Shown here: positions 9,812 through 22,081 of the stretch, piece by piece
Layout: each line of letters starts with the position of its first letter
Position numbering within the stretch: the stretch's first letter is position 1
Source of the DNA: Halocafeteria seosinensis
Taxonomy: Eukaryota > Sar > Bigyra > Bicosoecida
DNA length: 43,684 nucleotides
Reading direction: 5' to 3'
NCBI GenBank assembly: GCA_001687465.1
Contig: LVLI01000630.1
Location: 1-43,684 of the forward strand
Program-made: the position numbers and the translations under genes
The notes under the pieces: model-generated
Told to the model about the DNA's origin: nothing
Databases searched by the model: none
What the model saw: the letters and a program-made list of their open reading frames with translations, nothing else

Positions 9812-11715
9812 TTCTTTATCAAAATGTGGGGACTCATGGGCTTCATTTGTTTTGAGGGTGTGGTGTACGGAGCGCTGTAGAATAATAACTTAAATGACAA
9901 ACTGTAGGGGCAACGTATGTGCGACTAGTTTTCTGTACAATGGCGGTGGCTATTAGGCCGTCGTTCTGGTGTGATCCGCCTGATGGTCATATTCTTGGGA
10001 GTGACTCCGAGTGAGGAACTGATTGCTAAATGTTCAAGAGTGTCATTTTTGCGACCGGAAAAGGATGCAAAGAAAGGGCGTACTCTTCGGAATCCCCAAC
10101 CTGTGCTGCTCACACACCGATCCGTTGCCTACCTCCGAAGTAAGCAGCAGCAAGCAGGATTTCCAGACTCCCCGGGACCCAAAAAAGCTGCGGACGACTG
10201 ATTGCTGGAGCCGATAGGCACAGTTGAGGATCGCTTGGCAGTGTTACTGCTGTTAGCAGTCGTGAGGAAACCTGGAAGTGCATCCTTCGAAATGTTGAAA
10301 AGTTCGCGCGACTTTAGAACGTTGACGACTTATGGTGTAGCTCGCCACAATTGCCACATCTGTGTATACTAGTTTTTTGCATTGCTCTGATGCACTTTTG
10401 ATTTGTATGTCACCACATAGCCTCCCTAGTGGCGCTGTCTACAATGCTTGTCTACAGTACTGTATTGGTGTCCTGTGGCGTAGAGATATGTTGTACATGA
10501 CTCTGTAGCATAGATGTTGAACAAGTTGAGAAAATACACACTTTTTTATAGCTCTGGAAAAGCTTCCGAAGTTCGCATTTACTATAGAGATATCCAGATG
10601 TACGTTGCTTCCTGGCCACAGATCGTGGCTCCAGGGGTCAAATTTCTGTAGGATTCCCGACAGATAATTCGTCAGTGGTCACCTAATTGGAAGTCCAGAC
10701 GTCCGTTTCAGACTTTACCAGCGGTTAGCGCCCATTACTGAACGGTTAATAGTTTGCGTTTATCAATAAGCCAGTACGATCCGCTGGGAGAAAGGAGTTA
10801 CTAGAGGTCCGTCGACTTCTTAGAACGTCACGCGCGCGACTCGCTGGAATGAGCGATACTAACGCACACACATGAGGACTTCAAGCTACATTTTCCTTCC
10901 GGCGTCCTTTTGTTGTCAAAGCCTGATTTACCGTAGGAATTTTAGGCGGGAACTGTCAGAGGACTGGTCGCCGACCGAAGTGTATCTATATAGTGCAACG
11001 GATAACTTCAGCCTCTATAAGTACGTGCGTCCTCAATTGAACGGTGGAACCAGGAAACGTTCATTTAGGATGAACAGTATTGGGTTGGTGCGGCGACACC
11101 AATAATTTAGAGATGTGTTATAGATAAGAAGAACAAAAAAAAACCGGGTCGATGTGACCGATCGAGATGCCGGAAGGAAGTTTCAGCAGGCCATGCGAGT
11201 CGCTGCGACCAGACCACCACTCTTTTCGGTCGCAGAGTTCCCCACCATATACAGGACATACATGTTCACCGAGGGCTAGGATTGACGCTTAAATGTAAGA
11301 CAACAGCTGTCCCCTCTGAGCAAATTTTCATATTTATCGTAGTTTCACATCTTTTCCCCCGTTGAGAGCAAACCTTAAATAAGGTTAGGGTTGTGTTTGA
11401 ATCCCACCGAGGAATCGAGGACGGAATTTTACGATTTTGGTTCAACTGGCACTAACCACGAGTACGCGAAGATAATACCAGGTACTATCGATCATTGCGC
11501 AACGTTTGGTACCATCACCACTATGATCAATGCACTATCGGACCTGATTTTGCAGACAAGGAATCGAACTTCACAGCGGAAACGGGAATCCAGAAGACGT
11601 CATTTCGGTTCCTCGAAGTTTTCAGTGCATATACGACACTTTTCTGAGGAATAGCTGTCACTATTTGCGAAACATTGGTGAAACGTGCTGGATTCGACAG
11701 GGAAGTCCGAAATCA
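9812..11715. other. Gene-poor 1.9 kb stretch
   Basis: Only short ORFs are present, for example 10872-11105 (77 residues, real ATG) and 9971-10201, without conserved features, coding bias or plausible splice partners. I looked for tRNA T-loop signatures and found none that folds. Upstream exons of the gene at 11716 could lie near the right end of this stretch (an open frame covers 11391-11654). Confidence 0.4.
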
Positions 11716-13124
11716 ATGAATTTCTCGGTGAAACAGAGCGTAGACATTCAGGAGCGGTATGTCGTAGCCGTCTTCGAACAGCTTCGGCAAACTCTCACGA
11801 CGCTCGAGGATGTTATTGCAATCACAACGGATGAGGAGGGAAATCAAAGTATATGTTCGAGCCCAAAGAGATTCAAGCAGCTCATCGTTGAGTATCCGTC
11901 GTATGACAAACTAGAGATACTGTACACTCAGCTGCTCGAGAGTGAGTACGTGTTGGCGTAACTTGCTAAGTTGTTTGAGTTTAATTTGCTGAACCATTTC
12001 GATTTTGCAGTGAACAGAAAGCTAAAATGAAAGAAATGCTGATGTATATTATGCAGCGGGATCTCTATTGTAGCAACTGGACTGTTGCTCTGCCCCTTTT
12101 GCGCCTTCATTTTTTGCAAATATATCGAGATCTCCTTGTGGATATCCCAACTCGAGGACTCATGAAACAAGTTCCAGACTTCATTGCATCACTTCCTATT
12201 TTTCGGCTTGAAAGCGAGCTAGCTCCAACGTCTACATTCTTACGGTTCCAATCTGCAGGCCTTCGATTGAAGATCAAGGTGGTGAAGGGTAAAGCACAGG
12301 TCAGTAAAGTACCCGTTCATCACACCAACGAGCTTTGCACCATCTATGCTGGTATCCGTTTTTCAATCTGCCGTCACAACCCCAATGAGGCAATGGGAAC
12401 AATTGATGGTGTACTCCGAGGTCTGGAAGGAAACGGTTACATTATAAACTCGGCAGAGAAAAATATCCTTACTTCGGCGTTACGCAACATGTCACAACCT
12501 GTGGCGATGCAGCTATCATCCGAAGAGGAGAATGTAGCTACAATATCCTGCAATGAAATCTTCCAGATCAAAAATGTGGGGAACAACGGTGCTTGCCTAG
12601 TATGGATATGTGCCACTGATGACTCTAGTGCGTTCCCAATCACCGTTGCGCAGCAACGCCTCGGTGAGTGTCAAGAGAAAAACTTACACCCCATATTGAG
12701 AAATAATGCCAAGTGGAATGGAAATATTAATCAGCTCCGATCCAGACGACAGTCCTCAGAGATCGGCAACGAGATAGCAGGACAGGGTCCAGAGGTTCGC
12801 CCAAAAGGCATGTCAGTTTCTGCTCCACAGGGTAGCCCATGTGAGCAAAATCCGACCGAAACTTCAATTTCGACAACCTCCAGGAACGGTACAAAGCGAA
12901 GCCTTCAATATGGCATGGCCTCGGCTAGAGATGGCCCGACAAAGCCTTCCGAAACAGGCTCCCGGAAATTTCATCGGCGAAGTGCAGCCATCCTTGATAG
13001 TGGTACAATTCTTACGCCACCTGCACCCGAATCGACTCTTCCCTACTGCTCAGGAAGTTCCTGCGATGGCACCGACGACGATGAGTCAGATGCTGAGTTT
13101 GAAGGATACTCGGAAGTTCCTTAA
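11716..13124 (+). CDS. Orphan two-exon protein (447 residues)
   Basis: Exons 11716-11945 and 12011-13124 join in frame through a 65-base intron with donor GTACGT and acceptor TTTTGCAG, giving ...LLESDEQKAKMKEML.... The ATG at 11716 is the first in this frame; further upstream exons are possible. Residues 1-170 look helical (QLRQTLTTLEDV, KLEILYTQLLES, ALPLLRLHFLQIYRDLL). The middle has mixed helix/strand character. From about 300 the protein is Ser/Thr/Pro-rich and probably disordered, ending in an acidic DGTDDDESDAEFEG tail. I recognise no family. The clean intron with local consensus signals argues it is expressed. It is convergent with the TPR nucleoporin, 196 bases apart. Confidence 0.6.
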
Positions 13125-13320
13125 GGAAGGGCAAGTATGAAAACCTGGCCGCAATGAACGACAAAAGAACCATGTACCGTATATACAACAATTGTGCACA
13201 TTTTCCACCGTAGACAGTGTCAATTGCCCCTTAATTCAGCCAATAATGTGAAATCTTCAAAACAAGCGACTACTATGTTTGCATTTGATACCACACTGGA
13301 CCCAACGCGCTTATTCAGAT

Positions 13321-16300
13321 CTAGCGGGCTCCGCCTCTGGCATGCTTCTTAGGACCTCCACCTTCACCTTGAAACTGACGCTTAACTCCCCTGCCACGCC
13401 CTCTTCCACGTTGCGGACGAGGATGTCGCGGGGTATTTGAACTAGTACTCGCCGCTTGGCTTACGCCTGGTAAGCCGAACCGCTGCTGTCTTTCTTGTCT
13501 TTTCTGTTCCTCAGACCGCGTGTCTACGGTTATATTGGAAGTCTCAGGGGCACTTGTTTGGCCGCCACTAGTGGAAACAACGGCGTCCCCACCATCACCA
13601 CCGGAGAAGGAAGTCGTATTCTGGGAGACAAGGTAGCCTAACGTACTACCTTGCAATGATGCGGATGAACCGCTTGGCGATTGGGCCGAGGTTGCAGTTC
13701 CTTTTCGCTGGAACTTCTTAAATAGAGCACTTCGCAAGTGCGCTTCTGTGTTAGTATCCTCCCCTGTAGGTGATGAGCTAGCACTGCTTGCAGGAGCAGC
13801 GATTGCTCCAGCTTCGTCTTCCTGTTGCCCCCCTGCTTCATCGTCTGCAGCATTTTGTTGGTCTCCTTGCTCTTCCTTGGCGATTTCTTCCTCTTTTTCT
13901 TCTTCCTCCTCTGCTTGCTCTTGGTAGTCTTCATCATCATCCTCTTCATCCTCCTCGTCCTCCGCAGATTCTTTCTCGTCTTGATCCTCATCGATGGTCT
14001 CTTCTGCCCATTCTGTTTCTTCGACAGCTGTACCGGCAGCACCACGACTATCCTCGTGTGTCTGGTGCGGATCCGTCAAACCTCCCTGAGTACCTTGCTC
14101 GGCTTCGGGGAACGACCCGAAGGAAGATGTGACAAGCAAAGTTTCCTCTGTAGTCGCAGCAGGCTGTGCAAGAGAGGTTTCGGACGCGGACACAGACGTA
14201 TGCGTAGCAGGGAATAGAAATCCAGACTGCCTCACTGTCACGTTGGAGTGGGGGCCACAATCCGAAGCAGGTTGAGTCAGTGCGTGCGTACTTGTGTGTG
14301 CTAACGTTGAAGGGGTTGAAACAGTTGCCGTTGATTCGGATGTGACGCTGTCTCCTGCCGAGGTCCAGGCATGATGAGGTTGCTGAGTGGGAGTAGATGA
14401 TACAATTGACGATACTTGACTGGCGGACGCATTGCTGGCGGGAGGCGGAGAGGAGAATGCAGCACAAACTGCGGAGGAAACTGCTCCACTCCTGGTATCC
14501 GCAGGCTGAGTAGATTGGGACACGACCGTTTTCTCTTCTTCCAGACGGTTTTTCAGCTCTTTGTTTTCCCCTTCCAGTTCACTTATTTGTTTGTTCAGCG
14601 CCTTAACACGACCTCGTGTCTTAGCAGTCTTGTCCCTACTCTCTTCCAATTCCTCTTTCAACTCCTGCTTCTCACGGTCCAACTGTTGGATGGTATTCCG
14701 GTGTTCATTCTCAACTTCTTGTAGCCGACCATTAGACTGCTCTAGTTCCTGCTGTAACTCACGATTCCTGTCCGACACGTAATTCATTTCTTCCAATTGT
14801 CTCTGCAGTTCGTGGTTCCTTTCCAAAAGCTTGTTGTTCTCTTGCTCAACTTTCCGAACACGCTCTTTTGCCTGTTCCAGCTCCTCTGGGTCCACATTCT
14901 CTTGCTTCTTGATTACACGCTCGAACCTCTTCTTCCAGTCTTCACAGTTTTCTTCAAGAGTTTTCCGTTCTTCTTGCCAAGAACTGGCATCCTGTTCCAA
15001 ATTGCGCAATCTTTCTTTAAGTGGTGACTGTTCTTGCTTCAATTGCTCTATCTCCTTTTGCAATCGTTCATTTTCTTGCCTATAGTTGTCACAATCAGTA
15101 CGAAGCGCATTATTGCTCTCTTGGAGCAGATTATTCATTTTGGTCAGATCAACGACCCTGTTGTGCTCATCCTGTGCAACACTCTGACTATGCTCTTTTT
15201 CTTGAGCTTGCCGAAGTTTCTCCTTGATCCTGTCACGCTCCTTCGTAGTGTAATCCAATTGCTCTTGCAACGAAGAAACCTTCTGGTTGGCGAGGTCAAG
15301 ATCGGCTTCCAGTAATTCACGCTTACGTTGCAAGTACGCTCGTAACTGCTGCAACTCTGTAACAGTTTTCCGCAGTCTGGACACTTCCTCTCCTGATGCC
15401 TGCGATTCATCACCATCCCCATTTGTCTGAGACTCCGCTTCATAACTCCGCATGGTCTCGATTGTAGAGTTCAGAGAGGAGAGCTGAGAGTGCAGTATTT
15501 GATTCTGTTCTCTCAGTTCCTTCGCATTTTCTTCCGCTTGTGTCATCTGTTTGAATAGTCTTTGCTCCTTCTCGTCCCACTGCTGTTGCTTGGTTATTTG
15601 TTCGCTGACTAACCGAGCAGCTTTGTCTTCTGCTTCGTTCTTTGACTTTTCCAGTGTTTGAACCTTCTCACGTAACTGACGCATTTGCTGCGTGTCTTCC
15701 GAATGCTTCGATAGTTCTTCTTCGTACTTCCTCTGGATGGAGTCCACTGATTCCCTCAGCTGCTCGACATCATTTTGTAGCGCACTTTCGCGTTGATCAA
15801 AGGTAGACACTCTTTCATTGGCATCATCTTTTTCTCTCTCGAGTTCTTGTGATTTATGTTCCAATTGAATGATTCGTTCGCTTAAAGTTTCCTCCTTCCG
15901 AGATGATTCAGCTTTAAGAGATACGACTTCCTCTAGGGACATCCTTAGCTCTTCATTCTTTCTACTCAATTCGCCTCGCAACCTCTCTGTTTCCTCAGCA
16001 TGAGAGGACTTCCATTCCTCAAAGCTATTCGCAAGTTCTGAATACGCCTCTTCATTGGCTTTGGCAATGTTTTGATATTCTTCCATGTGCTTTGACTTTG
16101 ACTCAAGTTCTTCCTTCGTTGACTGTAATTCAGAGTGAAGCTGTCGGATCTTCAGATTCAGCGAAGAAACATGCGAATCATCCACGTCGGTTCGCGCACT
16201 CAGGGCGGTTAGTTTGCTCTCGACACGGCCGTGGGACGCGTCCAGCTGTTCAGCGTAAATCTTTGCTTTACGCTCAGCAGCTTCAGCTTCGGATTCCGCC

Positions 16301-19300
16301 TTGCTGGCTTTGGAACGGGCCTCCGCCAAGGCACTATTTAATTCTTCTATTTTCTTAGCTTGTTCCTTGGACTCATGTACGTGACTTTGTTGGCGTTGCG
16401 CATTCAGAGCCCGTTCCTCTTCCAGAGTTTGCCGGGTGGAGTTTAACTCCCTCTGGAGACGATCCCGCTCTTCGATTAACTGCTGCTTGTAAGAACCTTC
16501 CCGCGATTCAAGGCTGGCTTCGAGGCTTCGTACCGAATCCACCAAACGACTGAGTCTCTCTCTATCAGCGGATACACTGGATAATTCCTTAGAAAGCCTC
16601 TCTTCTGAGGACTGTGCAGCGTTGGCCTGAGACTGAGCTTCAGAAAGCTCCGATTTGAGCTTCACCAGTTCCTGATTTGCTTGAGTTAAGGATTGCTCTT
16701 TTTCCGACAGAGCTTTCTGGTACGAAATTATATGCTGATGGTATTCTACCTTTCGCTGCCGTTCTCTCTCAGCCTCGTGTCGTGCAGATTCCTCGGCTGA
16801 CTTCAGCGACTTGATTCTATTCTCATGGAATTGGGATTCACTTTGAGCATTTCCCAGCGCCACGCGCAAATCAGAGTTTTCTCGTCTCAGTTTATCAACA
16901 AGTTCTGCATGCTCCTTCTCTCTCTGACGAGAGTCTTCCCGTAGTTGATCGATTTCCTGCTGCAACCGGTCGGTTAAAGCTTCATTGACTTGATTGCGTT
17001 GTCCCGAAGAACGAGCTTCTTCTTGAGCCTCTCCACCAGGAGCACGCAGGCTTCCATCTTGCAATTCCGCTTGCTCACCATTCCGACCTGAGTCATGTTG
17101 AGCGTGCAGTAAGTGTGCATATCGCGAATCATTCTTAGCAAGAAGCACGCGGTACATATCCCGTTGGTGGATAATAGTAGAGACCATTCGTTCCTGCCTC
17201 TCTCGAGCAGCACGTAGTTGTTGAAGTTCTTTTAAAGCAGCATCGAGTCCTGCCTTTGTGGCTGACTCTTCCTCAAGACTGTCAGCGCTGTTATGCTGGT
17301 TGGAAGCCAGTTCGCGGACAATATACAATAGTTGTCGGTTACGAGTCTGAAGCTGAGCTATCGATGAAAACGTTATCATGTCATCCCCTACATCCGTATT
17401 CTCAAAACGCTTCAGTTCCTCCACCTGTTGCTCCACTGGCTTCGAGAACTCCTCCATAGAGTCTTCATAATTCTCCTCCTGAACACCTGTCTCATTTGAC
17501 AATATCGCGCGAATCTGTTTCGATAATTTATTTATCTGAGCTTTGGTTTGCTGGTTTTCCTGTTCCAGCTTCTGGCATTTCTTTTCATGCTGCTGTGCAC
17601 GGGTTTCTGCTTCTTCAACATCCTTCAACGATGCTTCTAGTCGGACGCTAAGTTGTTCATGACTGATCAAGGCACGTTCGTAGTCTTTTCGTTGCTGAGC
17701 AATCATAGGGGCCTTTGCATTAACCTCTCGTAGAATTTCAGAGAGGTACGACTCAAGACGGTTCTTTTCCGCTCTTTCTTTGGAGAGGTTATCTTCAGCT
17801 TGCTGGACACGGGCGTAGAGCGCCGTAGCATTTCGTGAACTCTCACTACTACCAGAGCGGTTCAATATAGCCGATGCCGTGTGCACAGCAGGAGACTGTT
17901 GCAATTGATTGTTTTGCTGTCGAGCTTCGTCCAGTTCCTTCCTTAGTTTTTCGTTTTCCGAGTGTAATTGCTCCACCTGAGACTTTAGAGAACTTACTTC
18001 ATCGCTCCGGGAACTTTGATGGTTTTGCTGCTGCTCCTGCAACTTGGAGCGGATCGAATCGCGTTCTGCACGGAGTTCCGATATAGTCTTCTGCAATGAC
18101 TCCATCCGGGAGTACGCATCTTCCTCTGAACGCTTGTGCATATCGGCAGCTTTTTCTTGCTTTTCAAGTCGCGTTTGAAGATCTGAAATAGTGCTTCTCA
18201 TGTATTTTCGTTCCTCAGCACTTTCTTGCTGTGTTTGCTCTAATTGGCTTGAGTACTCGTCAACTTTCCCTCTTAGGTCCGCCACTTGATGCTCCAGCGA
18301 GCGTTTCGCTTCATTTGCTTGATCCCTTTCAGACTGAAGCTCAATGACTTCAGAGGAATGAGATCTTTTCATTTGTAAAATTTCGTCGTCCTTCTCCTGA
18401 AATCTATCCTGAAGCCACGTAACCTTGTTGGACAGAAGCTTCTTTTCCTCTTCCAATTTTTCCACCTTCATACGCAGGGGCATGGTGGAGGACTTGTTTT
18501 CCGAGAGCTGCCGCTCAACTTCCGTCAGACGATTAGTCGTTTCTGACAATTTTGCAGATCTGTTTTCTAGCTCTTCTGCTAATAAATAAACGGTTTATAA
18601 AGCCTTAAAACACAGTCTTCTAACATTTGTGTGTTTCCCCGACATACCTCTTAATCGGTCAATCTCATGTTGTTTCATATCAGCACTCCGTTGCGCCGCT
18701 TCCTTTTCCTGCACACTGGCCCGTGACAAGGCGTTTGCTTGGTAAAGTTCGTTCGTCTTTCGCTCTAGCTTCGAGTTCACTTCATCTAGCGAGCGGTTGC
18801 GTTCAGTCAGTGTCGATCCTGCAGCAGTGGTTCCGCGCTGTAGAGACGTCAAGATACCGAGTTTCTCTCACATCAATCACTTACGTAATGAATCGACTGT
18901 GTTTTGCAGGTTTTCATTATCTGCTCTTGTATTGGTCAATTCCTCCTTGAGCTCAACGAAACGAGATTCCAGGTCCTTGAAAAATCGTTCCCCTCGGGCA
19001 GATTCAGCCCGTTTTTCGGCCAGCTGACGCCGTAACTCTTCAATGTCAAGCTGGTAAATATCAGCATCGTCATCTTCGTTCTCATTGTCGTCATCTAGGT
19101 CTTGCTGAGCTTGCTCCATGGCTTGATTCGAGTCCATAGAGACATCTGCTGCTGCCGATGTGGGCCCACTACTCGCCGTCACCGCTGCCGATGATGCTGA
19201 AGCATCTGACGAAGCTGATACTGAAGCCGAATAGCTTGTAATTGCTTCATGAGAGCTCATGGAAGAGGAGGAAGTGGCAGATGTCCCTTCTGCTTGAGAG

Positions 19301-19320
19301 GAGGGGGTATCTTCATCCAT
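13321..19320 (-). CDS. TPR/Mlp-type nuclear basket nucleoporin
   Basis: Three exons: 19320-18885, 18818-18648, 18578-13321; 1,954 residues, close to yeast Mlp1 and shorter than human TPR. Architecture: a Ser/Thr/Ala-rich N-terminus with an acidic patch (to about 110); a very long, nearly continuous coiled coil (about 115-1550) rich in Glu, Gln, Lys and Leu heptads; a Ser/Thr/Pro-rich segment (about 1555-1720); an Asp/Glu-rich stretch (about 1730-1790); and a basic RG-rich C-terminus (GRGRGRG, KKHARGGAR). This order is that of TPR/Megator/Mlp/NUA proteins, which form the filaments of the nuclear pore basket and act in mRNA export, chromatin exclusion and checkpoint signalling. Generic coiled coil dominates, so the call rests on length, order and the acidic-then-basic tail rather than one signature motif. 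The intron acceptors were chosen because alternatives hit stops. Confidence 0.82.
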
Positions 19321-20944
19321 CTCTTGCGTTATGATTAGCGCTCAAACAGCTACTACTCTGACAAATATGGTCATGAAATTAAGTAGACGATGTTTATAGT
19401 ATAATTTCCCCATGAAGGATCAATCGTGGCCATATTAAACGATCTTATATAGGGCACCCTCTGTGTCCCCCCTTGGGAAAAATCACAAAAACAGTGCCCA
19501 AGTAACTTTGCCAAGTTTCAAAAGTTTCGACTCCAAGGGCTGTCACATGTGCATGTATGTATGCATGTGTGTGTGTGTGTACGAAGACAATGACGAGGAA
19601 TCTATCGAGAAAACCAAATTTTATGAACTACTCGCTATCTTCTGTTTTCCCCAAATATCCAGATATACACTGTGGCGGCTCCTGTACATCGACAGTAAGT
19701 TTCCAGGCGCAATACTACAGTAGTAGTTCTGCAAACCAGGAATTCAAGTCTGCCAGGGTTATGCACAGAGTCAGAGAACTGCGTACCGGTAACTAACTGT
19801 TCACAATCAGCAAACCAATGCGATAGCGGTTGCTGAAGTTGCAGAGCCCTGGGATACAGTTTGTCCACTACATGTATCATCCGTGGAATGTGCCACTGCC
19901 AGCTGCACTGCGGACGGTTGCTCAACTTCGCGGAAAACTCACGCGGAAACCAGCGCGCCCCAACCAAGGAAAGAGCGCAAATAGGCAGCAAAGCGCGGTC
20001 GGGCACAGCCAAACGATGCACACACGAACGCTAGCACGGATACAGCACATGAGGTGCCGCGTACCGCGGAATGCAACGGGGTCAAACGTTGGCGGTAACC
20101 CCTCGAACGGGACGCCAGGCCTCCGCAACTCCTGACGGCCAACTGCCGGTGGGTCATCAGTCACATTTTCGTCGTCGTTTATTCCTGACACCGTGGTCAA
20201 CAACGACGATAGGACGTCTTCCGGCTAATACACACGACCTCCCGAACGGCCCCTCCAAGATCGGACGAAGACAAAACTGCTCGCGACTCTGTTGACCAAG
20301 AGTAATCGGACGACCAAGCCTTTTCGGACGACACGATAGATCTCCTCTCCAAAATAAAAATAAAAAATCAGACTCTTCAACGCAGCAGGACTGCGAGGGT
20401 TTTCCTAGGCATATGTCAGCTTGAGGTTTCGCCCCGTAGGCCATGGTGTCACACCGAAGAATTTTGGATGCCTCTAGAAAGATGGTGTCCGAACATTAGG
20501 CCATGAGAGAACCCCTGTTGTTCTTGTTCTGTTGTTTTGTGCGGGCAGAAGAAATGACTAATAAGAGAAACATCGAGGAGGATGAAGAGTAACCTTCAAG
20601 TGAATTCAGCATTGGGAGGCAATGCCATACAGGAAATCGTCTTACCCAAAAATTTGCACGAAGCAGCTATAGGGATTCCTAAATGTCTACATCATATATT
20701 CGAATGTGCATCCCACGGTAGTATCATACCGCGTTCGATTCATGTACATACATGTCGACACAGGAGCCGCCTTGTTTGTTTATTAGAAAAAGAAGATAGC
20801 GAGTAGAGTATTAACGAGGTATTCTTTAAGTGTGAATAGCCAAACTTGAAATTAGTAAAAACCCCAAAGAAAAAGGGGATTTCGGATTTTTGTCGCCCAT
20901 TTTCTGGTCTCTATTGCGCTTTGATTGCTTGATTCACTTCCATT
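19321..20944. other. Divergent 1.6 kb spacer between TPR and eIF6
   Basis: It separates two divergent start codons and so contains both promoters. It holds a GT-rich simple repeat near 19553-19581, a degenerate inverted repeat (19628-19685 against 20760-20806) and a locally GC-richer, CpG-containing block at about 19940-20310. Short ORFs on both strands, for example 20444-20157 minus, lack support. Confidence 0.5.
19628..20806. repeat. Degenerate inverted repeat with two matching blocks
   Basis: A 16-base block CTACTCGCTATCTTCT (19628-19643) recurs as its reverse complement at 20791-20806. A 12-base block GGCGGCTCCTGT (19674-19685) recurs inverted at 20760-20771. The order is mirror-symmetric, with inner spacing of 30 bases on the left and 19 on the right. 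The arms are about 1.1 kb apart. Two independent matches in mirrored order make chance unlikely; this may be the eroded termini of a transposon. Confidence 0.5.
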
Positions 20945-21985
20945 ATGGCAACTCGTAGGTGATTTGTATTTACATGTGCTCCCATTTTCATCAGGCTGAC
21001 TGAGAAACGCCTCATACAAGGGGTAATTCAGGCTCCAAGTTGAAGAAGCGTGTGTCAGTATGAGTCCTGTCTTCATTAAGACCCTTTAACACGCTGTTTC
21101 TGCTCTAATTTGGCCTCCAGGTACTCATTGTGAACAGAGCAATGAAGTAGGCGTCTTCGCGAAATTGACGAACGCGTACTGCTTGACGTGCAGTGACAGA
21201 TCTCAGAACTTCTTCAGTAGCTTTGAAGCTGAATTGGCGGACCATATCCCTGTTATTCGGACCTCGATTGCAGGCTGCAGGTTCATTGGGAGAGTTACAG
21301 TAGGTAAGTGTTGTCCGGATCGACTGACAGCCCTTCCCATCATTTTCAGGGAATCAAACGAGCTCTGGTACAGGCAACAAAAATGGACTTCTAGTGCCCA
21401 ACACGACAACTGACCAAGAACTGCAGCATCTGCGAAATAGCCTTCCTGATAAAGTAACAGTACAAAGGGTCGAGGAACCACTTTCTGCCTTAGGAAATTG
21501 CGTGGCCACAAATGATCACGTGGCGTTAGTGCACCCTGATCTAGACTCGGTATGTGCCGCTGCGCGTCATGCTGCGTAACTACTACTAGGGTTTTGACAC
21601 GGGCTGGACAATGCAGGAAACTGAAGAGATTATCCAAGACGTTCTGAAGGTAGAGGTTTTCCGCCAGACTATTGCCTCCAACGCACTTGTGGGAAGTTAC
21701 TGCGTGTTATCAAACCAGGGAGGAATGGTGCACCCCCGGACCTCCCTGGAAGATCAAGAGGAGCTTTCTTCAATATTACAGGTACCGTTGGTTGCCGGCA
21801 CTGTTAACAGAGGAAGTGATGTGTTAGGAGCAGGGATGGTTGTTAATGACTGGTCCGCATTCTGTGGCCTCGATACAACTGCCACAGAGCTGAGCGTCAT
21901 TGAGAGCATATTCAAGCTCCAGGATCGTGGCCCCAGTGCAATCATGGACGAAATGCGAGATAGCCTAATCGATAGTTTAATATGA
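20945..21985 (+). CDS. Eukaryotic translation initiation factor 6 (eIF6/Tif6)
   Basis: Four exons: 20945-20954, 21121-21303, 21374-21549, 21617-21985; 245 residues, exactly the usual eIF6 length. The 10-base first exon encodes MAT plus one base and joins to [20 protein letters not shown], matching the MATR...NEVGVF start of eIF6. Family blocks include [71 protein letters not shown]-type repeats and the C-terminal MRDSLIDSL. eIF6 has five quasi-identical subdomains, binds the 60S subunit and blocks premature joining with 40S until released during late ribosome maturation. It acts in the nucleolus and cytoplasm. Divergent from TPR; convergent with the SUMO protease, with 96 bases between stops. 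Confidence 0.97.
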
Positions 21986-22081
21986 ACTCCGATGATGAAA
22001 ATTTGCTTTTACATGAAAAGTGAAGGGAATGATTGTATGGGACTATGTATTTTGCCGAATGCTTCATTCTCTAATGACATT

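Noticed and set aside
10872-11105. 77-codon ORF on the plus strand
   Set aside because: No recognisable motif, splice context or composition difference from surrounding intergenic DNA.
11385-11420. TTTGAATCCCAC resembling a tRNA T-loop
   Set aside because: The flanking bases do not form a five-pair stem and no acceptor stem is present.
13638-14045. Long alternative-frame ORFs over the TPR gene acidic and coiled-coil regions
   Set aside because: They are shadows of low-complexity repetitive codons in the real frame.
19553-19581. GT-rich tract as a regulatory element
   Set aside because: It is an ordinary short microsatellite; nothing supports a function.
20157-20444. 95-codon minus-strand ORF with real ATG
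   Set aside because: No domain, no splice partner, and it lies in the promoter spacer of two divergent genes; likely chance.
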